Shown here: positions 43,381 through 52,600 of the stretch, in pieces
Position numbering within the stretch: position 1 is the first letter of the stretch
Layout: every line of letters starts with the position of its first letter
Origin: an uncultured Clostridia bacterium
GTDB lineage: Bacteria; Bacillota; Clostridia; UMGS1883
Length of the DNA: 64,000 bases
Assembly: GCA_947626145.1 (NCBI GenBank)
Contig: CANQRB010000009.1
Coordinates: forward strand, 1-64,000
Direction: 5' to 3'
Made by a program: the position numbers and the translations under genes
Notes under the pieces: generated by a model
Database searches by the model: none
What the model was told of the DNA's origin: nothing
Seen by the model: the letters and a program-made list of their open reading frames with translations, nothing else

Positions 43381-43417
43381 GCTCGATGCAAGAACATATT
43401 AAAGGAGTTGAATTAAG

Positions 43418-44677
43418 TTGCTGAATAATTTGCTGGAAGGTTTCGGAGCCTTCTTTGCCAAGACCGGCGTGGCCGAGATCTTCGGGGGATTTTTTGCCGA
43501 GAACGGCTATAAGACCCTGATAATGCTGGCCATAGCCTGTGTGCTCCTTTACCTTGCCATTGTGAAGAAATACGAGCCTCTGCTGCTGCTGCCCATAGCC
43601 TTCGGTATGCTGCTGGCAAATCTGCCCCTTGGGGAGGTAATGCATCCGGAGTACTTCATTGATCCGGCCTACCTCATTGACGGTCACGATCTGGATATGA
43701 ACCTGATCTTCCACAAGGGCGGCCTGCTCGATCTGCTGTATCTGGGCGTCAAGCTGGGTATTTATCCGCCCCTTATCTTCCTGGGCATCGGATGTATGAC
43801 GGACTTCGGCCCCCTGATCTCCAACCCCAGGAGCATACTTTTGGGCGCGGCGGCTCAGCTGGGCGTGTTCATAACCTTTATCGGCGCCATTTTGCTGGGC
43901 GTGTTCGGCATCGGCGGCTTTGGAGCCGACGGCACCGCCGAAACCATATTTAAAGAGGCGGCCTCTATCGGCATCATTGGCGGCGCCGACGGCCCCACGG
44001 CCATTTACGTCACCAAGACCCTCGCTCCGGGGCTGCTGAGCGCCATCGCCATCGCCGCTTATTCCTATATGGCCCTCATCCCCGTTATCCAGCCTCCCAT
44101 CATGAAGGCTCTCACCACAAAGCAGGAGCGCCAGATAGTTATGGAGCAGCTCCGCCCCGTGACGCAAAAGGAGAAGATACTTTTCCCCATCATCGTTACT
44201 CTCGTGGTAGTGCTCATCGTTCCCGACGCGGCTCCGCTGGTGGGTATGCTCATGCTTGGCAACCTTATCAAGGAAAGCGGCGTGGCTGACCGTCTGTGCA
44301 AAACCGCCCAGAACGAGCTGATGAACATAGTTACCATCTTCCTGGGCGTCACCGTGGGCGCAACCGCCAAGGCCGAGACCTTCCTGACCGCAAAGACCAT
44401 ACTCATCATCGTTCTAGGTCTTGTGGCCTTCAGTGTCAGCACCGCCGGAGGACTGATCTTCGGCAAGATAATGTGCAAGGTCACCGGCGGCAAGGTAAAT
44501 CCCCTCATCGGCAGCGCCGGCGTCAGCGCCGTTCCCATGGCGGCCCGTATGTCTCAGAAGGTGGGACAGGAGGAAAATCCCGCCAACTTCCTGCTCATGC
44601 ACGCCATGGGCCCCAACGTTGCCGGAGTTATCGGCAGCGCCGTGGCCGCCGGTGTATTCCTGGCCCTGTTTGCGTAA
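43418..44677 (+). CDS. oadB: Sodium-pumping decarboxylase beta subunit
   Basis: 419 aa, about ten membrane helices. TTG start after AAAGGAG. Family signatures: PLIFLGIGCMTDFGPLISNP, GIIGGADGPTAIYVTKTLAP with the Na+-binding Asp, VPDAAPLVGMLMLGNLIKES, and GSAGVSAVPMAARMSQKVG. It decarboxylates carboxybiotin and exports Na+, conserving energy. Shared by oxaloacetate, methylmalonyl-CoA and glutaconyl-CoA decarboxylases, so it does not fix the substrate. Confidence 0.95.
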   Translation: MLNNLLEGFGAFFAKTGVAEIFGGFFAENGYKTLIMLAIACVLLYLAIVKKYEPLLLLPIAFGMLLANLPLGEVMHPEYFIDPAYLIDGHDLDMNLIFHKGGLLDLLYLGVKLGIYPPLIFLGIGCMTDFGPLISNPRSILLGAAAQLGVFITFIGAILLGVFGIGGFGADGTAETIFKEAASIGIIGGADGPTAIYVTKTLAPGLLSAIAIAAYSYMALIPVIQPPIMKALTTKQERQIVMEQLRPVTQKEKILFPIIVTLVVVLIVPDAAPLVGMLMLGNLIKESGVADRLCKTAQNELMNIVTIFLGVTVGATAKAETFLTAKTILIIVLGLVAFSVSTAGGLIFGKIMCKVTGGKVNPLIGSAGVSAVPMAARMSQKVGQEENPANFLLMHAMGPNVAGVIGSAVAAGVFLALFA

Positions 44678-44713
44678 AGCGGCCACGCACAACCTTTAAA
44701 GGAGGAAATAATT

Positions 44714-46114
44714 ATGGCTAAACCTGTTAAGATAACGGAAACAATACTTCGTGACGCCCATCAGTCCCTGATCGCCACCCGTATGACAACGGAGGAAATA
44801 CTCGGCGCGGTGGAAATGCTGGACAACGTGGGCTACAACGCGCTGGAGGCCTGGGGCGGAGCCACTTTTGACAGCTGCCTCCGGTTCCTGAACGAGGATC
44901 CCTGGGAGAGACTGAGGAAGATCAAGGCCAAGGCCAAAAAGACCCCGCTGCAAATGCTGTTCCGGGGCCAGAACATCCTCGGCTACCGCCATTACGCCGA
45001 CGACGTGGTGGAGTATTTCGTGCAGAAGTCCATCGCCAACGGCATTGATATAATCAGAATTTTTGACGCCCTCAACGACGTCCGCAACCTAAAGACCGCC
45101 ATCAACGCCACAATTAAGGAAAAGGGCCATGTTCAGGCGGCCATATCCTACACCATCAGTCCCGTACACAACAACGAGTCCTTTGTGAAGCTGGCCAAAC
45201 AGCTTGAGGAGATGGGTGCCAACTCCATCTGCATCAAGGATATGGCCGGTCTGCTGACTCCGTATAACGCCTACGACCTTGTCACCGAAATGAAGAAGGC
45301 CGTAAAGATACCCATCGAGCTCCACACCCATTACACCAGCGGCGTGGCTTCAATGACCTATCTCAAGGCCATCGAGGCCGGCGTGGACATTGTGGACTGC
45401 GCCCTGTCGCCCCTTGCCATGGGTACATCACAGCCTCCCACGGAGTCCCTTGTGGCCACCCTCAAGGATACGGATTACGACACGGGCTATGACCTTAACC
45501 TTCTCAGCGATCTGGCCGACTACTTCCGTCCCCTCCGCGAAAAGTATATTAAGGAAGGACTTCTCAATCCCAAGTCCCTGGCCGTGGACGTGAACACTCT
45601 GAAATATCAGGTGCCCGGCGGAATGCTCAGCAACCTCCTTTCCCAGCTCAAGCAGCTTGGGGCCGAGGATAAGTTCCAGGAGGTGCTCAAGGAGGTTCCC
45701 CGCGTCCGCGAGGATGCCGGTTATCCCCCTCTGGTAACTCCCACAAGCCAGATAGTTGGCTCTCAGGCGGTGTTCAACGTGGTTCTCGGCGAGCGTTATA
45801 AGAACGTGACCAAGGAATTCCGCGGCCTTGTAAAAGGCGAGTACGGCAAAACCCCCGTACCCATCAGGCCCGAGTTTGTGAAGCAGATCATCGGCGACGA
45901 AAAGCAGATAACCGGCCGTCCCGCCGACAGTATCCCCAAGGAGCTCAACAAGTTCCGCAGCGAGATAAAGGAATATATCGAGCAGGACGAGGATGTGCTC
46001 AGCTATGCCCTCTTCGGTCAGGTGGCCACCAAGTTCTTCCGGTTCCGTCAGGCGGGGAAGTATAAGGTTGACGCCGAGCTGGCGGATAAGACGGACAAGG
46101 TTCATCCCATATGA
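44714..46114 (+). CDS. oadA: Oxaloacetate decarboxylase alpha / transcarboxylase 5S subunit (pyruvate-carboxylase-B like), no biotin domain
   Basis: 466 aa. HMGL-type TIM barrel: ETILRDAHQSLIATRMTTEE at the N-terminus, GGATFDSCLRFLNEDPWERL, LFRGQNILGYRHYADDVVEY, metal-binding ELHTHYTSGVASMTYLKAIE, and the PYC_OADA region (MLSNLLSQLKQLGAEDKFQE). It lacks the C-terminal biotinyl domain, which is supplied as a separate protein by 43027-43380. Transfers carboxyl between oxaloacetate/pyruvate and biotin. SD AAAGGAGG. Last gene of the operon, followed by a terminator. Confidence 0.93.
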   Translation: MAKPVKITETILRDAHQSLIATRMTTEEILGAVEMLDNVGYNALEAWGGATFDSCLRFLNEDPWERLRKIKAKAKKTPLQMLFRGQNILGYRHYADDVVEYFVQKSIANGIDIIRIFDALNDVRNLKTAINATIKEKGHVQAAISYTISPVHNNESFVKLAKQLEEMGANSICIKDMAGLLTPYNAYDLVTEMKKAVKIPIELHTHYTSGVASMTYLKAIEAGVDIVDCALSPLAMGTSQPPTESLVATLKDTDYDTGYDLNLLSDLADYFRPLREKYIKEGLLNPKSLAVDVNTLKYQVPGGMLSNLLSQLKQLGAEDKFQEVLKEVPRVREDAGYPPLVTPTSQIVGSQAVFNVVLGERYKNVTKEFRGLVKGEYGKTPVPIRPEFVKQIIGDEKQITGRPADSIPKELNKFRSEIKEYIEQDEDVLSYALFGQVATKFFRFRQAGKYKVDAELADKTDKVHPI

Positions 46115-46148
46115 TCGGGCCATAGCGTGGTTTGATCGGTTATAAGCG

Positions 46149-46194
46149 CGGTACCGCACAAAACCGTTTTAAGGCTTTGTGCGGTACCGTTTTA
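46149..46194 (+). terminator. Strong terminator of the decarboxylase operon
   Basis: CGGTACCGCACAAA..CC / GG..TTTGTGCGGTACCG followed by TTTTAA. Confidence 0.92.
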
Positions 46195-46257
46195 ATGAAA
46201 AGCTACCGTTTTTATTTGCTTTGCGTAAAAAAATTCAAAAAAATTTCACAAAAAATA

Positions 46258-46286
46258 TTGACATCACCGTAAAAATATTGTATGAT
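46258..46286 (+). promoter_or_regulatory. Sigma-A promoter of the giant surface protein gene
   Basis: TTGACA, 17 bp, TATGAT, giving a predicted start near 46293 and a leader of about 130 nt. Confidence 0.85.
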
Positions 46287-46292
46287 ATATTC

Positions 46293-46415
46293 AATAAGGT
46301 ATGTGTCGTTCCCTGCGGGCGATAGCGGGGACGGCATGATTGCCGAAGCCCACCGGTATTTTTGATAAAGTGACGGACAGCTGTGGGCGTATCAAAAGAC
46401 ACTGAAACGGGAGGA
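46293..46415 (+). promoter_or_regulatory. Structured 5' leader with pseudoknot potential (unassigned, possible riboswitch)
   Basis: Closing helix GTGTC (46303-46307) / GACAC (46398-46402). Inside it: hairpin GTTCCC..GC / GC..GGGGAC (46308-46332), hairpin GGCA-TGAT-TGCC (46333-46344), helix GCCCAC (46348-46353) / GTGGGC (46383-46388), and TTTTGATA (46360-46367) / TATCAAAA (46390-46397), which crosses the previous helix and so forms a pseudoknot. I tried to match GEMM/c-di-GMP, cobalamin, SAM, THF and ZTP patterns and did not succeed. It ends directly before the SD GGGAGG, so it could control translation. Confidence 0.5.
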
Positions 46416-46421
46416 AAAGAC

Positions 46422-46601
46422 ATGAAGACCAACTCACGAAGTTGCAGACTTCTTGCGGTCGTTATCAGCTTGTGTATGCTGTTCACCAGCATGGGCCAGC
46501 TGGCTTTTGCCGCGGACGAAACCGGTCCGGCGGAAGCGGCCGTTCAGAATGAAACACAACTTGACCCCGAAATTAATTGGGGGGGGGTACTAATACCCTG
46601 A
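46422..46601 (+). CDS. Signal-peptide fragment of the giant SLH surface protein (frame-disrupted by G9 tract)
   Basis: 59 aa: a good signal peptide (MKTNSRSCRLLAVVISLCML, cleavage after LAFAA) and about 25 residues of mature N-terminus ending DPEINW. The frame then passes through nine G's and stops at TGA 46599-46601. The ATG follows GGGAGG by 7 nt and a strong promoter and leader, so this is the true translation start. With ten G's the frame would continue NWGGGTNTLNEDAAG, straight into the 17-kb ORF. In this sequence the surface protein is therefore OFF or mis-sequenced. Confidence 0.88.
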   Translation: MKTNSRSCRLLAVVISLCMLFTSMGQLAFAADETGPAEAAVQNETQLDPEINWGGVLIP

Positions 46602-49600
46602 ATGAGGACGCCGCAGGCGCCGGGACAGGCGCGGACGGCGAAACAGAGCCGGCGGAAGAAACGTCGGATCAGCTTGATAACGCTGACGGTACGCTCGCAG
46701 AGGATGCGGGCGATTTTGGCGTGGAGCTGATGTCAATAGGGGATGGAGCCACACATGGGTCGGCATCGCCAACGACCATGAAGGAGTATCTTCTTGCCCA
46801 CACGGGTACCTATGTTACCGAGAAGAATTATGTAAACGGTGACAACACCTATGAGGGTAACCTTTGGACAATAGAGATTACTGAAGACAGTTCCAACACC
46901 GACTACGGTGTCAACATTAAGCTGCTCTATGACGGCGTTGATACCGGTGCGGTCGTTACCAATTTTGGTAATGCGAACGCCACAACCGGCGCACCTGTCA
47001 GCTTTACCTTTGAGCTTAACAATGAGGATGGCACGTCCAAGTGGACTACAGGTAAGGACAACACCGCAAAAGCCACCCTTGTATTTGGATGGAACGCCGC
47101 CGGTTGGATCTCATTCCCTAATAACGGCTTAAGTTTTTGGTGGGACAGAGACAGTGACGGCGCAAAGGAGCAATATAAGTTCTCCAGTCAGGTTCGTATG
47201 TACAACCAGACCAAGACACGGGAGTTCTTTAAAGGGCTTGCCGATACCTACACCATAAACGACAATTCCGGCTGGAAGATAACCGTTGACGAGAACGGTG
47301 ATCTTAAGATGACCGATGGCGATGAAATTGACGATATCTTTGTGGATTATGTCAACTTCGGCAACGCGGTCAATACATATGAGAATGTTACCTCTATTGT
47401 ATTTTCCAGTGCGAATTGGTATAACGCCAACGGCGGTACAAATAATTATAATGGTTTGACCGTAACTTGGGGAGCAAAATTTGGCGTGAACGCAAACGGT
47501 ACGACCGATACCGGGTCGCGTGCCGACGGTTTTGTGCGTAACGCCTTTATGCCCAACGGAACCATGTATAATACGGATAAAACCATACTGAAATATTTCA
47601 GAAATACTTACACCCTGTTCACGCCCGATAAGGGTGACTATTCCACGGAATATTTTAAAGGTATTGCCGATGAATACAGCGGTAAATATATTATTTCCGA
47701 TGATTACGGTAAAAATTACGCAGCCGACCTCGCGGGATGGTCTGTCGAGGTAAGGGAAGACGGCGGAGTATATGTGACATACGGCGGCCAGGGCCCATAC
47801 AAGGCGTCGTTTGTGTCCGCCCGCAACGAAAAGCATCTTTTGACAACGGAGAGCGAGGAGTGGCGCGATTCCGTTGCCACAATGTATGTTTATCTGCCGG
47901 GTTACTATACGGACGAGGCTTGCACCATTCCCGCGTATTTGACCCTTACGTGGAATATCCTCAATGGTGACAAATGGCTCGACGAGGGCGAGCCCGCCGG
48001 TTACTTCACGTTCGCCAACGCAACGCTGTACAAGAACGTAAACGGCGAGGCGGAGCTTCTTCGTACGCCGACGATCTATGCCGACCATGAAACACAGTAC
48101 GTGGCAAAGGCTAAAAATTTTCTCGCGAACTATGCCGGCACCTACTACTATAACTATGCCGGCGACACAGGCGAGATCATAGAGATTTCAGCCCAGGGCG
48201 ACGTGACGTGGGACTACTATGACGGCGAGAAAATTGTTGAACGCACGCCCACACACTACAACTTTGCCAATGCGAACAATACTAATTACAGCTATCTTCA
48301 AAGCGATGAGCCGACGCTTGAAAATCAGTGGACTGTCGGCAGTATGTACTTTACGGACGGTAATTGGTATGACAGTAACCAGAAGACTACTGCCAACGAC
48401 AGAGTTACGCTGACGATGAACTTTGACGTGACACATGAGCGCTTCAGGCCAAATCTTAATAATTATACTGTATACGGCGCGAAGGTTGGCGACGAGGCCG
48501 GCCCTGCTCTGCGTACATATAATGCATATGATTCCGCCAACGGCGGCGCTAACCGTGAGAGCTATATTCGCTTTAATAAGGCAAGTGAGTTCCTTAAGAG
48601 CATGAATATGCCGGCGGAATATACTCTTGACGACCAATCCGGTTGGAAGCTGAGCATTGCTGACGACGGACGGCCGACGCTTACCAATGGAGACGAAGCG
48701 ACGGCCGGGAATATTAAAGTCGTGGACGTCACCTATACGACTGACGCCTCGGCTGGCTATCCCGCGGTTAAGACAGGGCTTTCCAGCTTTACCTTTACCA
48801 GCTCCGACTGGCGCACCGCTGCGGGCATGGGATACCAGACAATTATACTGTCTCCGTCGCAGTATGTGAATCCGAATATAGCAACGGATAAGCCCGAGGG
48901 CTTTTTGCGCGATGTATTTTATGCGAGCAATTCAACATTTTATAATGCGGACGGAACTTTGCTCAAGGGCTTTAACGGTAATTCCATGTTTACGCCCGTT
49001 GACGTGGAGACTTTCGATCAGGAGTATTTCAAGAATTACTCCGGTACTTATGAAATCTCGGCGGACTACGGCACATATTATGACCCCGAGTTCAAGGACT
49101 GGAAGCTTGAGATCGACGAAAACGGCAACGTTACCATGCAGTATGCCGCCGACGGCCCCAAGTATAAGGCCACATTGACCACCGTGGCTAACAGGGCGCT
49201 TGTCACCGCGGATGGAGGCGATCCGGTCGATTTCCAGTATCCGTCCGCGATGTACGTTTATGTACCCGGCTACTATTCCGATGCGGCCATGACCAAGCCG
49301 GCCTACCTTGCCCTTAACTGGTACATTAATGACACCGCCCAAAATGCCAGTGTGGGCCAAGGCAGATGGAGATTTGAAATCCCCGCCGCCAACCTGTACA
49401 GGGCCGGAGCCGACGGAACGGCGGAGACCCTCAGAACGCCTTTGATCTATGCCGACCACACCGAAAGGTATATCGGCATGGCCAAGAGCTTCCTCAAAAA
49501 CTACGCCGGCACCTACTACTATAACTATGCCGACGCCGTTGGCGAGTATATGGAGATAACCGGCGACGGCTCCGTTAACTGGTACTGGTCCGACGGTACC

Positions 49601-52600
49601 ACTCTTCACAAGCGTACACCCGTACATTATAATATTGTAAACTTTAACATTAGCGGTAGTAACAACTCTGTATACAACTATATCAACGGTGAAGCTACGT
49701 ATACTAACCCGTGGCAGGTAAGCGGCGTTATTTTTGCCGACGGCGACTGGTATGCCAACGATAACAGCACTACTGCCGATGCCAGGACTACTGTTACCAT
49801 GGGCTTCAACTTTGAGTACGAAAATTTCACTGCCCCGGGGAACTACCAAATTTATTCCGCCAAGAACGGCGACGCCCCCGGCAAGCTCATTCGTACCTTT
49901 AACGCATCCGGAGTTGGCAACGGCGGCACTGACCGTGAGCGGTATATCCGTTTCGATAAGGTCAACGAATTCCTTAACGGTATGCCCAAGGAATATGCTC
50001 TTAACGATAATTCCGGCTGGAAAATAAGCATAGACGCCAACGGTCAACCCGCCCTTACCGATGGCGACATTATGACCGCCGGGAATATCAAGATAAAGTA
50101 TGTTTCGTACGTAGAGGATAGGACCGTATTCCCCTATGTCAAGACCGCTTTTTCCGGCTTTATCTTCACCAGCTCCGACTGGTACAATCAGGCCGGAACG
50201 CAGAACTATCAAACCCTCAGCCCGACTTGGAGCCGGTATGTGAGCCCATCGGCCACCTCGCCGGAGAGCCCGGAGGGCTTTGAGCGCTATGTGTTCAATA
50301 CCAACGCCACCCTTTGGAAGGGCTCTCCCGAGGTCGATGAGGACGGCAGTCCAAAGATTCACGACCAGAGGCTGAAGGTTTTCACCAATAATTTGAGTAT
50401 GTTTACCGCCGACGGCGGATATACAAACGAGTACTTCAAGGGCTATCAGGGTACTTATGAGTTGGCTCCCGGTTTTGGCGCCAACTACAACTCAATGTAC
50501 AGGAACTGGAAGATAGAAGTTGACGAGTACGGCAGCGTAACCGTTGACGAGGGAACCAACGGCGTTTATAAGGCTGTGATCGCCAACGCCAACCGCGTAC
50601 AGTTCCAGGACGCCGAGGGCAACGTGGTGGCCGACACCTATGTGCCTTCCGTAAGCCAAATGTACGTTTATCTGCCCGGTTATTACTCGGATGTTAACTG
50701 CACCTCGCCCGCGTATCTGACGCTGACATGGAATATAAACAACAATGCGGCGGCCCAGGATCATCGCGGCGACGCTTACAAGTATTTCACGGCCGGCGGC
50801 GGCTACTTCTACCAGCCCGATGCCGACGGCGACGGACAGGCCGAAAAATTTAAGGCGCCGACCCTGTACTTCATGCATACCGATTACATGAACTGGTACA
50901 AGAACTACTACAAGCAGTACGCGGGCGTATATCCCATCAACAGCCCCGGCAGCGAGGAGTACATAGAGATCAGGGACGACGGCACCCCCGTTTATCACGC
51001 CTTTGACGGAGAGGATCACGAGCTCATCTTTGTAAACATGAGCGACGTGAATAAATATGTTATGGGCGACGAGACCGTTTATCCTTCCTCCGTCGTATTT
51101 ACCGACTACGATTGGTATAACCGCGCGGATAACGAATCTACGGCAAACATTTATCCCGCCACCTATGCTTTCACTTGGGCAAACGACCAGACGGCCAACT
51201 TCACCAACGCCCGGCGCTTCACTGCGCCCAATGCGGCGGTCTACGCCCAACAGCAAAAGGGCGATGACGGCAGCTGGCTGCCTATGGAGCAGACCGAGCT
51301 TCTCCATTATTTCTCAGGTAGTATGACCTACACCTATCCCGGCGACGGTGCGCCTGCCGATAGCGACGCCTATAAGGCCTCCCTTGCCGAGATGAAGGAG
51401 TATTTGAAGACGTTCGCCTATATTCCCGATGATGAGGACGGCAGCAACGAATACACCGAATATTCCTTTAATGACAACACCATCGACTGGGGTCTCCGTA
51501 TAACCAGGGACGGCGACGTCGAGGTCGACTTTGACGATGAGTCGAACAATTTCGTTCCCGTAAGCCCCAGACCTGTCTTTGGCTATAATGCCACCCATCC
51601 CGAATACGGCCTTAACGGCCGCTATTTGAGCACTCTTCTCATAGAGGTGCCCAAGCACTATAACGACGCGGCCGCCACTCAGCCCGCTTTCATAACGCTG
51701 ACCTGGGCCAATGGCAACAGCGCCGCGATCACCACTCACTATTTCACCGCCGGCGGAACACTCTATCATAAGCCCGGCGAAGAAACGGCCCATGACAAGG
51801 TCGTACTAAGCGGTACCGCCCGCTTTGTGGCCGACGGCGAAAGTGACGAGGAGTCCAGTTATATGTCCATGTACGCCGGCGAATATTATGCCAACGACGG
51901 CTCTAACTGGAAGATGAAGGTGACCAAAGACGGCAAAGTTTTGGTTAAGTTTAACGACGACGAGGACAAGGAAGAAAACTATACCGAGGTCTCCGTTGCG
52001 CCCACCTTTACCGAAAACGCCACCTATGGCAGATATGTTTCATCGATCACCATTAATCTGCCCGGCTGGTATTCCAACACCGAGTGTACCCAGAACGCCA
52101 TGCTGACTTTGTCAGCTTTCCTGACGCAGACGGGCGCAAATCAGGACTATATCAATAACTATTTCACCATGAACGCCGCTGTTGTATATCGGCCCGGTGC
52201 GGACGGCCAGACCGGCGACCAGGCCGAGCACATGACTATCAGCACCATAGATCTTGCGTCCGAGCATGACTATGAGAACGCAAAGCAGTGGCTCAGTCAG
52301 AATAAGTATAAGGGCGTCTACCGTCCCCGCATGACCGACAAGTGGTATGCCGAGGTCGAGGACGACGGCAGCGTATACTTCTATGTTGACAACGGCAATG
52401 ATGAGGCCGGCAATATTCAGTATAAGAAGATACGCCCCCACATCACCCTCAGAGCCGAGTTGAACGACACGACCCACGTGGCCGGCGGCGTAAGCGGCTT
52501 CAGCGTGATGTTCCCCAACGCCCGCGCCACCCAGAACAATAGCACTTTGCAGGCCGTTGAGCAGCTTCAGAAGGTCTCCTTCGGCGCCGGTACTATAAAC

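Noticed and set aside
46293-46421. c-di-GMP-I (GEMM) riboswitch upstream of the giant gene
   Set aside because: The conserved GEMM core (GCAAACC, CGCAAAGC and the A-GG-AGCGGG receptor) is absent; retained only as an unassigned structured leader.
46577-46600. TTG at 46577 as a real start of the giant protein
   Set aside because: No SD, it lies within the G tract, and it would give a product without signal peptide; the in-frame signal peptide one G away is a far better explanation.
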